64,000 bases of DNA from Sciscionella sediminilitoris (lineage in GTDB: Bacteria > Actinomycetota > Actinomycetes > Mycobacteriales > Pseudonocardiaceae). Shown in pieces: positions 8,163-15,836 of the stretch. Where the stretch lies: the NCBI RefSeq assembly GCF_000737195.2, contig NZ_JALM01000021.1:1-64000 (forward strand). The letters run 5' to 3'. A program made the position numbers and the translations under genes. The number at the start of each line of letters is the position of its first letter. The stretch's first letter is position 1. The notes below the pieces were generated by a model. The model searched no databases, had not been told where the DNA came from, and saw only the letters and a list, made by a program, of their open reading frames with translations.

Positions 8163-8987
8163 CTATGCGTGCTTGCCTACCCGGGAGGTGAGCCGTTCGG
8201 CGACCCGGGAAAGGACGATGTTGACGATGATGTAGAACAGCCCGACGCCGATGAAGGACTGGATGAAGTTGCCGGTGAACTCGCTGAGGATCTTGCCGTT
8301 GTTCAGCAGTTCGCTGAGCCCGACCACATAGCCGAGGCTGGATTCCTTGATGGTGCGCACCATCTGCGTGATCAGCGCCGGGGTCAGTGCCCGTGTCGCC
8401 TGGGGCAGCACGATCAGGCCCATGACCTCGCGGTGGCGCAGCCCGATCGCCTTGCCCGCCTCACTCTGTCCGCTGCCGATGGACAGGATCCCGGCGCGCA
8501 CGATCTCCGCGAAGATCGCCGAGGCATGCGCCACGATCGCGAGCACCAGCTGCCAGAAGGTCGGCAGCCGCAGGCCGAGCATCGGCATGGCGAACATGAT
8601 GAAGAACAGGATCAGCAACAGCGGCATGGCGCGGAAGAACTCGATGAGTCCGGCACACGGCAACCGCAGCCAGGCCGACCGGCTGATCCTGCCGAGCGCG
8701 AGCAGCACCCCGAGGATCACCGAAAGGGCCGTGGAAACCAGGCCGACGACCAGAGTCAGCCCGAGCCCGGTCGCCAGGAACCCGAGATAGTCGCCGTCGA
8801 CCAGGATCGCCCAGCGGTCCGGATCCAGCTGTCCGGAGGCGCCGAGCGCGATGAGCATCCCGGTGACCACGGCGAGCAGGACAACCGTCGCGATGATCGA
8901 AACCGTCCGCAGGCGGGCGCGCGCCCGCGGGCCGAGCTGATCGAACAGGGCGTCGTCCGCCGTGCCGGTCTTCGCAGTGCTGTTCAT
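8163..8987 (-). CDS. Polar amino-acid ABC transporter permease (HisM/GlnP type)
   Basis: 274 residues. After a 30-residue cytoplasmic lead and a first helix, the permease core carries the family EAA loop (QSEAGKAIGLRHREVMGLIVLPQATRALTP), which docks on the ATPase. Typical segments EFFRAMPLLLILFF and TIKESSLGYVVG mark it as a His/Glu/Gln-type importer permease. The ATG at 8987 overlaps the stop of the paired permease gene (ATGA). With the second permease, binding lipoprotein and ATPase upstream it makes a complete importer. Confidence 0.92.
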   Translation of the reverse strand: MNSTAKTGTADDALFDQLGPRARARLRTVSIIATVVLLAVVTGMLIALGASGQLDPDRWAILVDGDYLGFLATGLGLTLVVGLVSTALSVILGVLLALGRISRSAWLRLPCAGLIEFFRAMPLLLILFFIMFAMPMLGLRLPTFWQLVLAIVAHASAIFAEIVRAGILSIGSGQSEAGKAIGLRHREVMGLIVLPQATRALTPALITQMVRTIKESSLGYVVGLSELLNNGKILSEFTGNFIQSFIGVGLFYIIVNIVLSRVAERLTSRVGKHA

Positions 8988-9622
8988 CGCAGTACCCGCG
9001 CTTTCCGCTCGAGCAGCCGGACACCGAGGCTGACGAGCAGGTTGATGGCCAGATATCCGCAGGCCGCGGTCAGGAAGGCGAGCACCGGCTGCGCGGTGTC
9101 CAGATTGAACGACCGCGTTTCCAGGGTGAGCTCGGAAATCCCGACCGCGGCACCGAGCGCCGAACCGAGCGCGGTGTTGATCAGGATGGTGCCCAGCGGC
9201 TGCACCATGGCGCGCAAGGCCTGGGGCAGCAGCACATCCGTGAGCACCCGGCGGAACGGCAGGCCGATGGCGCGCGCCGCTTCGATCTGCCCGCGGTCCA
9301 CGATGCGGATCCCGGAGCAGACCGTTTCGCAGACATAGGCGCCGAAATAGCCGCCGAGACCGAGCACGAAGCACCAGAACAGCGGGAGCAGCAGCCCGGC
9401 GTCCGGGAGTCCGAAGATCAGCAGCACCACGATCAGCAGCAGCGGCGAGTTGCGCACCACGTCGACGTAGAGCCGTCCCGCGATGCGCAGCGGGCGCACC
9501 GGGCTGATCCGGAACACCGCGAGCACGATGCCGATGGCGAAAGCGATCGGGAAAGCGGTCACGGTGACCAGAACGGTTTCACCGAATCCCGCGAGCAGGT
9601 CTTCGCCGTATGAGCCGAACAC
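8984..9622 (-). CDS. Polar amino-acid ABC transporter permease (HisQ/GlnP type)
   Basis: 212 residues from the GTG at 9622, preceded by GAAGGAGG; the open frame extends upstream without support. The protein shows VVRNSPLLLIVVLL and the EAA loop GQIEAARAIGLPFRRVLTDVLLPQALR, both diagnostic of the HisMQ permease family. Sequence is short and compact, the usual five helices. It is paired with the following permease (4-base overlap), probably as a heterodimer, and follows the binding-protein gene by 11 bases. Confidence 0.92.
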   Translation of the reverse strand: MFGSYGEDLLAGFGETVLVTVTAFPIAFAIGIVLAVFRISPVRPLRIAGRLYVDVVRNSPLLLIVVLLIFGLPDAGLLLPLFWCFVLGLGGYFGAYVCETVCSGIRIVDRGQIEAARAIGLPFRRVLTDVLLPQALRAMVQPLGTILINTALGSALGAAVGISELTLETRSFNLDTAQPVLAFLTAACGYLAINLLVSLGVRLLERKARVLR

Positions 9623-9633
9623 GCAAGCCTCCT

Positions 9634-10560
9634 TCAGGAACCGGGAACCGAGCCGACGCGGGGTGGATGGGGCGCGGGGCCGGGAGTCAGCACGCCGACC
9701 GTGCACTCCCAGAGCTTGCGCCAGGTGCCGTCGGCCATGATCCGGTTCAGGAACTCCACGACCACCGACTTGAACACCGGATCGTCCTTGGGCGTGCCGA
9801 TCCCGAACGGACTGGAACCGAAGGCGATATCGGTCATCCGCAGTTCCTTGTCGATCACGGATTTCCCGAGCAGCAGCGCGGTGTTCGCCGACCAGGCGAC
9901 GACTCGCCCCTGACGCACCGCGGACGCGTTCTGCGAGGACTGTTCGAACAGCACCGGGATGGCGTCCGGGACCTCCTTGCGCAGGGATTCCTCGGCGGCA
10001 CCCGGTTGCACGGCGACCCTGCGGCCGTCGAGATCGCTCAGTTTCCGGATGTCGTGGTTGTCCGCGGCGACGAGCACCCCGGAATGCGCCACGTAGTACG
10101 GGCCCGCGAAGTTCACCAGCCGCGCGCGGTTCTCCTTGATGGTGTAGGTGCCGATGGCCACGTCCACGGAATGGTTGCCGAGCATGGCTTCGCGGGTGTC
10201 CGAACCACCGGTAACGGTGTCCACCTCGGGCTTGCCGAGCAGGTACTTGGCGAGCAGCTGCGCGATACCCGCGTCGAATCCGGTGACCGCACCGGTTTTC
10301 ACGTTCTCCAGCGCGAAACCGGGATTGGTCAGCGAACCGGATTGGCGCAGATAACCCCGTTGCCGGATTTCGTCGATGGTCGGGGTGCGCGGCAGCCGCC
10401 CGGCGACCGGGCCGTGCGCGATGGCGCTGGACTGGTCGATCGTGGCATAGCGCGGATTGCCCGCGGTGCGCTCGGTTTCGCTTCCGCTGCACGAGGCCAG
10501 CAGCGGCAGTGCCCCGAGGGCGAACAGGGCGCTGCGCCGGTTGGGGTAACGCGTGCTCAC
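9634..10560 (-). CDS. Amino-acid ABC transporter substrate-binding lipoprotein
   Basis: 308 residues from the GTG at 10560, which overlaps the ATPase stop (GTGA). A basic N-terminus (STRYPNRRS), a hydrophobic segment and the lipobox LLASC (about residues 20-24) mark a lipoprotein exported and anchored outside the membrane. The rest is a SBP_bac_3 fold, with signatures [44 protein letters not shown] and GIGTPKDD. It delivers a polar amino acid or derivative to the permease pair encoded downstream. Ligand specificity cannot be read from the sequence. Confidence 0.92.
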   Translation of the reverse strand: MSTRYPNRRSALFALGALPLLASCSGSETERTAGNPRYATIDQSSAIAHGPVAGRLPRTPTIDEIRQRGYLRQSGSLTNPGFALENVKTGAVTGFDAGIAQLLAKYLLGKPEVDTVTGGSDTREAMLGNHSVDVAIGTYTIKENRARLVNFAGPYYVAHSGVLVAADNHDIRKLSDLDGRRVAVQPGAAEESLRKEVPDAIPVLFEQSSQNASAVRQGRVVAWSANTALLLGKSVIDKELRMTDIAFGSSPFGIGTPKDDPVFKSVVVEFLNRIMADGTWRKLWECTVGVLTPGPAPHPPRVGSVPGS

Positions 10561-11336
10561 GAGGCGGGCCTGCTTTCGGTGTGCTCGAGAACCCTGGACA
10601 GGAAATCCTTGGCGCGCTCGGTTTTCGGGTGCGCGAAGAAGTCCTCGGGATTCCCGGACTCGGCGATCCGGCCATCGGCCATGAACAGCACGCGGTCGGC
10701 GACCCGGCGCGCGAAACCCATTTCGTGGGTCACTACGACCATGGTCCGGCCTTCGGCGGCGAGTCCGGTGATGACATCGAGCACCTCGTGCACCATCTCC
10801 GGGTCGAGGGCGCTGGTCGGCTCGTCGAACAGCAGCACGCGCGGATCCATCGCCAGTGCCCGCGCGATCGCCGCACGTTGTTGCTGGCCACCGGAAAGCC
10901 GCGCCGGGGGCTTGTCCGCGTGTTCCGCGACTCCCACCCTGGCCAGCAGCTCCTCGGCGCGCTGGTTCGCCTCCTGCTTGCCGCGTTTGCGCACCCGGAT
11001 CGGGCCGAGCGTGACGTTCTCGCGCACCGTCTTGTGCGCGAACAGGTTGAACGACTGGAAGACCATGCCGATATCGGCGCGCAGTTCGGCGAGCGCGTTG
11101 CCTTCCTCGGGCAGGGTCTTCCCGTCGAACTCGATCGTGCCCTCGTCGATCGGCTCGAGGCGGTTGATGCAGCGGCACAGGGTGGATTTGCCGGAGCCGG
11201 ACGGCCCGATCACCACCACCACTTCGCCGGGTGCGATGTCCAGATCGATCCCGTCGAGCACCTTGGTCTCGCCGAAGGACTTGCCGACTCCGTTGAGTCG
11301 CACGAGTGGCTGTGTGTCAGTGGTGGTCATCGCCAT
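10557..11336 (-). CDS. Polar amino-acid ABC transporter ATP-binding protein (GlnQ/HisP type)
   Basis: 259 residues with a complete ATPase: Walker [10 protein letters not shown] (about residues 43-51), Q-loop, signature [15 protein letters not shown], Walker [14 protein letters not shown] and the H-switch [15 protein letters not shown]. The [13 protein letters not shown] form is typical of glutamine/histidine importers. It is the first gene of the operon running to 4731 and starts about 140 bases from the divergent RpiR regulator, across a region rich in CTACAA/TTGTAG-like dyads that probably serves as shared operator. Confidence 0.94.
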   Translation of the reverse strand: MAMTTTDTQPLVRLNGVGKSFGETKVLDGIDLDIAPGEVVVVIGPSGSGKSTLCRCINRLEPIDEGTIEFDGKTLPEEGNALAELRADIGMVFQSFNLFAHKTVRENVTLGPIRVRKRGKQEANQRAEELLARVGVAEHADKPPARLSGGQQQRAAIARALAMDPRVLLFDEPTSALDPEMVHEVLDVITGLAAEGRTMVVVTHEMGFARRVADRVLFMADGRIAESGNPEDFFAHPKTERAKDFLSRVLEHTESRPAS

Positions 11337-11379
11337 CGATTCCCATCAGGTCCGGGGAGTGTCGGGAGAACTGTGTCGT

Positions 11380-11475
11380 GAGAACTACGGATTGTTTTGT
11401 AGCTGGGGTTCTCGCTACAAGTACTGTAGTGACAACTACGATACTGTCAATAGTTGTCGTGTAGACTTTCAAGCG
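11380..11475. promoter_or_regulatory. Divergent promoter/operator between transporter operon and RpiR gene
   Basis: An AT-rich block in otherwise GC-rich DNA. Dyads seen: GACAACTA (11431-11438) with TAGTTGTC (11451-11458), 12-base spacer; and CTACA (11415-11419) with TGTAG (11425-11429). The repeated ACTAC/GTAGT cores suggest binding of the adjacent RpiR-family regulator. Which promoter each dyad controls is not determined. Confidence 0.6.
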
Positions 11476-12357
11476 ATGGACGAGATCTCGTTCGCCGAAC
11501 GCGTGGACAACCACCGTGACGCGCTCTCCCCCGCGGAGCTGCGGGTCGTCGAGTACCTGCGGGAACACGCGCACGACGCGCTCTTCGCGACCGCCGAGCA
11601 GCTGGGCAGGCTCACCGAGACCAGTGATGCGACGGTCGTGCGTACCGCGCGCACGCTCGGCTACAACGGACTGCCCGAGCTCAAGCAGCAGGTCGGACGG
11701 TCACTGGTCGACGAGGTCCGTCCCTCGGTGCGGCTGCGCAGGCGCATCGAGCACACCGGCGATGATCACGACTCGACGCTGCGGTACGTCTTCGCCGAGG
11801 CGGTCGAGCGGTTGCAGGAGACCCTGCGCCTGGTCAGCGGGGAGGATGTGGCCGCGGCGGTGGAACGGCTCACCGCGGCGGCCGAGACCTTCGCCTTCGG
11901 GGTGGGCGTTTCGGCGCTCTCCGCGCGGTACCTGACCAAACGCCTCAACCGGCTCGGCCTGCGCGCGCACGACATCTCCGGTTCCGGATTCCTGCTCGCC
12001 GACGAACTGCTCGCGATTACCGGGGACGCCTGCATCGTGTTGTACGCGCCCGGCAGGATGCTGACCGAATGCGAGGTGCTGCTGGGCCATGCCGAAACGG
12101 TGGGTGCCTCGGTCGTACTGGTCACCGATTCGCTCGAGACGCGGCTGCGCGAACGCGTCGGCGCCTGCCTGCAGGCCGTGCACGCGCCGAGCGGCAGCAC
12201 CGGTGAATGCCTCGCCGCGATGACGGTCACCGATGCCGTGCTGCTCGCCGTTGCCGGGCGCGATGAGGCGCGCGCCGAACAGACCTCCGAGCTGCTGACC
12301 GGTTTGCGTGAGCAGCTGGCCCCAGGCGCGCGGGACACCAAGCGCAAACAGCGCTGA
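11476..12357 (+). CDS. MurR/RpiR family transcriptional regulator
   Basis: 293 residues. The N-terminal HTH_6 domain (about residues 1-77) shows LSPAELRVVEYLREHAHDALFATAEQLGRLTETSDATVVRTARTLGYNGLPELK, the standard RpiR helix-turn-helix. A C-terminal SIS domain (about residues 110-285) includes FGVGVSALSARYLTKRLNRLG, where sugar-phosphates or related ligands bind. The start is ATG at 11476 directly behind the dyad-rich intergenic region. It is divergent from the transporter/racemase operon and probably represses or activates it in response to an imported metabolite. RpiR proteins often govern amino-sugar or muropeptide use, which would fit the racemase and D-peptidase-like genes. Confidence 0.92.
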   Translation: MDEISFAERVDNHRDALSPAELRVVEYLREHAHDALFATAEQLGRLTETSDATVVRTARTLGYNGLPELKQQVGRSLVDEVRPSVRLRRRIEHTGDDHDSTLRYVFAEAVERLQETLRLVSGEDVAAAVERLTAAAETFAFGVGVSALSARYLTKRLNRLGLRAHDISGSGFLLADELLAITGDACIVLYAPGRMLTECEVLLGHAETVGASVVLVTDSLETRLRERVGACLQAVHAPSGSTGECLAAMTVTDAVLLAVAGRDEARAEQTSELLTGLREQLAPGARDTKRKQR

Positions 12358-12360
12358 ATA

Positions 12361-12400
12361 CTCGACTGGCCCAGCCTGGTGCGCGGCCGGGCCAGTCGAG
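12361..12400. terminator. Bidirectional terminator between convergent genes
   Basis: CTCGACTGGCCC (12361-12372) pairs perfectly with GGGCCAGTCGAG (12389-12400) across a 16-base loop. It lies between the RpiR stop and the end of the PKS operon's methyltransferase gene. Confidence 0.8.
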
Positions 12401-12415
12401 TTCCTGTTCGGCGAA

Positions 12416-13483
12416 TCAGGAGTTCTTGGCGGCGACGACCCGGTAGGCGTTGGAGAATCCGCGGTCCTTGAACAGTTTCATCACGGCGCGGTCCACCACG
12501 ACGGACAGCGCGAACAGCGGGATGGCGGCGATGATCGCTGCGGAGCGCAGCAGTTTCCTCGCCCGCGAGGGGGCAGGGATCCAGGGCGCGTTCTCGCCGC
12601 TGCGGGTGGCGTTGTTCAGCGCCAGCCACAGGGAAAGCGGCAGATCATCGCAGCTGCGGGATTCGTCGCGCTGTTCGACGACCACGGTGGCCCCGAGTTC
12701 GGCGAGCGCGGTGCGCAGGTTCCCGATCGAGACGAAGTTCAGGTGCTGCGGCTGCATCCACGGCAGCCACCAGCGGCCGAGGAACCGGTTCCACCGGCAT
12801 TCCGGATCGGGTACCTCGATGATGAGGTGCCCGCCGGGGCGCAGCATCCGCAGCGCGGCCGCGAGGTGCTCACGCGGGTCGGAGGTGTGTTCGAGGTAGT
12901 GGAACATGCTCACCGCGTCGTAGCTGTCGGCGAGCTGTTCGGACAGTTCGGTGATGTCCCCGCAGTAGCCCTTGTCGATCCGGCCCGCTTCCTCGGCCAG
13001 TTTGACGCCGTCGCTCAGGTCGAGGCCGTCGAACCGGGTTTTCGGGAACAGTTCCTTCGCGACCTGCGGGAAATGCCCGTGCCCGGTTCCGACATCCAGC
13101 CAGGTCTCGGGATCCATGACGGTCTTGCCCGCCTCGGCGCGGGACCGGTAACCCTTTTTGTTCTGCTCGAACACCGAGTTCATGTCCTGCTCGCCGAGAC
13201 CGTCGTAGAAGTCGCGGTAGTAGAACTCGAGACCGGCATCGTTGAGCATCGGATTCTGGAAGATGTGCCCGCATGCCGTGCAGCGGTCCAGGTTGAACCG
13301 GCCCGGTTTGAGCTGGACCACGTCGTTGGACCGCACGTGCCTGCGCAGCCGGCTGGATTCGCACCACGGGCAGGTTTCCCTGCGTGCCTCGAAGAACCGC
13401 TCGGTGCCGTCCGCGAGGTCAGCGCGATACACCGGCCGCAGTTCTTCGACCATGGCCGCGTGTTCGGCTTTTTTCGACGTCAT
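12416..13483 (-). CDS. SAM-dependent methyltransferase with zinc-ribbon lead (PKS operon)
   Basis: 355 residues. Near the N-terminus two CxxC pairs (CPWC and CTAC, about residues 37-40 and 62-66) make a probable zinc ribbon. They are followed by a class I Methyltransf_23-type fold with SAM motif I as WLDVGTGHGHFPQVA (about 126-140), acidic motif GLDLS, and FHYLEHTSDPREHLA with LRMLRPGGHLIIEVPDP. A C-terminal hydrophobic segment (SAAIIAAIPLFALSVVVD) may bring it to the membrane. This layout occurs in methyltransferases acting on glycans or lipids. The ATG at 13483 overlaps the glycosyltransferase stop, so it probably methylates the product or its sugar as the last encoded step. Confidence 0.87.
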   Translation of the reverse strand: MTSKKAEHAAMVEELRPVYRADLADGTERFFEARRETCPWCESSRLRRHVRSNDVVQLKPGRFNLDRCTACGHIFQNPMLNDAGLEFYYRDFYDGLGEQDMNSVFEQNKKGYRSRAEAGKTVMDPETWLDVGTGHGHFPQVAKELFPKTRFDGLDLSDGVKLAEEAGRIDKGYCGDITELSEQLADSYDAVSMFHYLEHTSDPREHLAAALRMLRPGGHLIIEVPDPECRWNRFLGRWWLPWMQPQHLNFVSIGNLRTALAELGATVVVEQRDESRSCDDLPLSLWLALNNATRSGENAPWIPAPSRARKLLRSAAIIAAIPLFALSVVVDRAVMKLFKDRGFSNAYRVVAAKNS

Positions 13484-14652
13484 GACGCTATCCTTCCGTT
13501 GAGCTTGGCGGCGACTCCCGCCAGTTCTGCTGCTGCGGTAGGCGCTCCGCCCGCGGTGTGGAACGAATCCCGGATGCGCAGCGCACTGTCCCGATAGGAC
13601 GGTTCGGTGAGTACCTCGTCGATGGCCGCGCCGATCCGTTCGGCTCCGGACCTGGCGAACCGCAGGCGTACTCCGGCGCCCGCCTCGACGACCTGTTTGG
13701 TGACGACCGGCTGATCGTCCCGGATCGGTGCGAGCACGAGCGGTAGCCCGTGCCACAGCGTTTCGCACACCGTGTTGTGTCCCGCGTGGCAGACCACCGC
13801 GTCCACCTGGGGCAGCACGGAAAGCTGGGGAATGTGCGCGCGGACGAGCACGTGCGGCGGCTGCGGGCCGAGCACGCCGCCCGGATCCACGATCACCGCC
13901 CGGACATCGCGCTCGGCCAGCGCCGTGGCGCACCGGGAAAGGAAGTCCCCGCCAGCGTCCACATTGGCGGTGCCCAACGTGACGAGTACCGCGGGACGCT
14001 CGTCTTTCCAGGTGTGCCAGGGAGAATCCGCGTCCGCGGGGCGTTCGGCGATGGACGGCCCGACGAACCGCACGGCAGGCTCGGGAACGTGTTCCGGGCC
14101 GAGCAGCGCCCGGGTGGTGAACGCGAGCACCAGCGTCGGGGAGAACTGTGGATCGATGACCCGCTCGGCATGGCCGAACCGGGCCCACAACCCGTCGAGC
14201 TGATCGCGCACCCAGGCTTCGATCTTGGGCAGGCCGATCAGCGGGTCGTCGAACGCGGCGGAGGTGGTCGCCGAGGTGACCCAGGGAATGCCGAGCTGTT
14301 CGGCGACCAGCGCACCGGCGAAGGCCTGCTGGTCCACCACGAGCACATCGGGGCCGAACTCCTCGACGGCCGCGAGCACACCGGGCACCATGGCCTCGCC
14401 GAGCGGGATGAGGAAACCCTCCCACAGGTAGCGGAGCGCTTCCACGTGCCGGACCTGTGGCGGGCGCTGTCCGAGCACGACCGCGGTGCTGCAGTCGTAG
14501 ATCGGATGACGGTCCCCGGCCAGGGTGCGCACCATCTCCGCATCGCCGACCCAGGCGACCTCGTGTCCCGCTTCGGCGAGACAACCGGCCACGCCGACGG
14601 TGGGGTTGATGTGCCCGACCAGCGGGGGCACCACGAAAAGGAAACGACTCAT
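13480..14652 (-). CDS. UDP-sugar glycosyltransferase, MGT/GT1 family (PKS operon)
   Basis: 390 residues with the two-domain GT-B fold of macrolide-type glycosyltransferases. The N-terminus MSRFLFVVPPLVGHINPTVGVA holds the usual G-H-I-N-P acceptor-side motif with the probable catalytic histidine. The C-terminal nucleotide-sugar signature is intact: DAVVCHAGHNTVCETLWHGLPLVLAPIRDDQP (about residues 278-310). The ATG at 14652 overlaps the upstream hydrolase stop and its own stop overlaps the methyltransferase start. In this operon it most likely glycosylates the polyketide or lipid product. Sugar donor cannot be predicted. Confidence 0.92.
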   Translation of the reverse strand: MSRFLFVVPPLVGHINPTVGVAGCLAEAGHEVAWVGDAEMVRTLAGDRHPIYDCSTAVVLGQRPPQVRHVEALRYLWEGFLIPLGEAMVPGVLAAVEEFGPDVLVVDQQAFAGALVAEQLGIPWVTSATTSAAFDDPLIGLPKIEAWVRDQLDGLWARFGHAERVIDPQFSPTLVLAFTTRALLGPEHVPEPAVRFVGPSIAERPADADSPWHTWKDERPAVLVTLGTANVDAGGDFLSRCATALAERDVRAVIVDPGGVLGPQPPHVLVRAHIPQLSVLPQVDAVVCHAGHNTVCETLWHGLPLVLAPIRDDQPVVTKQVVEAGAGVRLRFARSGAERIGAAIDEVLTEPSYRDSALRIRDSFHTAGGAPTAAAELAGVAAKLNGRIAS

Positions 14653-15491
14653 CGCTCTCCCTCCCCTTCTGCTTCCGGCGCGCCCACCGCGCTGTGCTGT
14701 GGCCGGTGCCGTCTGATCCACGGCACCATCAGTTCGCGCACCGATTGCGGGGCCTCGGCGAGCACCGAGTGATCCCGGCCCTCGATGATCGCCACCTTGC
14801 AGGAGGGCAGCAGCCGCGGCAGCCGATCGGCCACCTGGACCAGATCCGACTCGCTGCCGAAGATGGCCAGTACCGGGCAATCGATCGTGGCGAGCTCCGC
14901 CTCGCCGAGCAGCGGACCGCGCGGGATCTCGGTGGCCATCGTGGTCGCGGTGAAGATCTTGCCCGCGGCCACAGTGCGCCGGGCGGTGTGCGCGCCGCGG
15001 TTCTCGCTGATCCAGTTCAGCACCTCGGGATGCAGCAGGTGATCGGTCGCGTTGCCGAGCAGTTCGCGCAGTTTCACCGACCAGGCCTCGGTCGCGGGCT
15101 CCGATTCGATGACGACCATGCTGGCGACCCGCTCCGGGTAGCGGTGCGCGAAGCTGAACGCGACCGTGCCACCGAAACAGTTGCCGACAAGGTGCACCGG
15201 CCCGGTGATCGCCAGCTCGTCCAGCAGCCCGGCGAGGTCCGCGACGGCGTCCCCCAGGGTGTAGCCGTGCGCCGGGCGCTCGCTTTTGCCGTGACCGCGC
15301 AGATCGTAGGTGACCACGTGGCAACCCGCGGACGCGGCGGGCGCACCGAGGGTGAAGTAGAAGCTGGCCAGGCTGTCCCAGCCGAGGCCGTGGATGAACA
15401 CCACGGTCGGCTGCTCCGGGCCGGGCTCGGTGGATTTCGCGGCCAGCCGTTGCACGTGCAGGCGGGCACCGTTGGCGGTGACGAACGGCAT
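14649..15491 (-). CDS. Alpha/beta hydrolase with cysteine nucleophile (PKS operon release enzyme?)
   Basis: 280 residues, with a single alpha/beta-hydrolase domain filling most of the protein. The oxyanion turn is VVFIHGLGWDS and the nucleophile elbow is VHLVGNCFGGTVA, so the usual GxSxG serine is a cysteine (GNCFGG, about residue 106). A late acid (SESD, about 218) and histidine (GRDHSV, about 243) complete a Cys-Asp-His triad. Cys elbows are known in PhaC polymerases, dienelactone hydrolases and some PKS thioesterases. Placed between the free ACP and the glycosyltransferase, it is a good candidate for releasing or transferring the finished acyl chain. Its stop overlaps the glycosyltransferase start. 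Confidence 0.85.
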   Translation of the reverse strand: MPFVTANGARLHVQRLAAKSTEPGPEQPTVVFIHGLGWDSLASFYFTLGAPAASAGCHVVTYDLRGHGKSERPAHGYTLGDAVADLAGLLDELAITGPVHLVGNCFGGTVAFSFAHRYPERVASMVVIESEPATEAWSVKLRELLGNATDHLLHPEVLNWISENRGAHTARRTVAAGKIFTATTMATEIPRGPLLGEAELATIDCPVLAIFGSESDLVQVADRLPRLLPSCKVAIIEGRDHSVLAEAPQSVRELMVPWIRRHRPQHSAVGAPEAEGEGER

Positions 15492-15494
15492 CGG

Positions 15495-15809
15495 TCAGTG
15501 TTCCTCGCCGCCGAGCCGCCGCACGATGTAGGTGACCAGATCGCCGACGGTGAGTGCGATGATCGCCTCGAGGTCGAGCTCGGCGGCGAACTCGGCGAAG
15601 TTCACCCGGTCCCCGTACCGTTCGCTGAGCAGGTTGCCGAGCATCACCAGGTCGATGCTCTCCATGCCGAGGTCCTCGTGGAAGGTGTCCTCCATGCCGA
15701 CCTCGGTCGCGGTGAGCTCCATATCCTCCAGCACCTGCGCCAGCATGTCCGCGATCTCGGCGAGCACCGTCTGCTCGTCGGCCACCGTGGCCAGTTCGCT
15801 CTCGGTCAT
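15495..15809 (-). CDS. Free-standing acyl carrier protein (PKS operon)
   Basis: 104 residues, an acidic helical carrier protein. The phosphopantetheine site is the serine of DLGMESIDLVMLGNLL (about residue 51), an ESID variant of the usual DSL. The charge pattern and the ending TVGDLVTYIVRRL fit a stand-alone ACP rather than an excised fragment. It lies 27 bases downstream of the KS/AT/DH protein, which has no carrier of its own, so it may serve that protein while the large upstream synthase uses its internal ACP. It may instead hand the chain to the Cys-type hydrolase encoded next. Confidence 0.92.
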   Translation of the reverse strand: MTESELATVADEQTVLAEIADMLAQVLEDMELTATEVGMEDTFHEDLGMESIDLVMLGNLLSERYGDRVNFAEFAAELDLEAIIALTVGDLVTYIVRRLGGEEH

Positions 15810-15836
15810 GACGTCCTGCCTTTCAGATGTGGGTGT

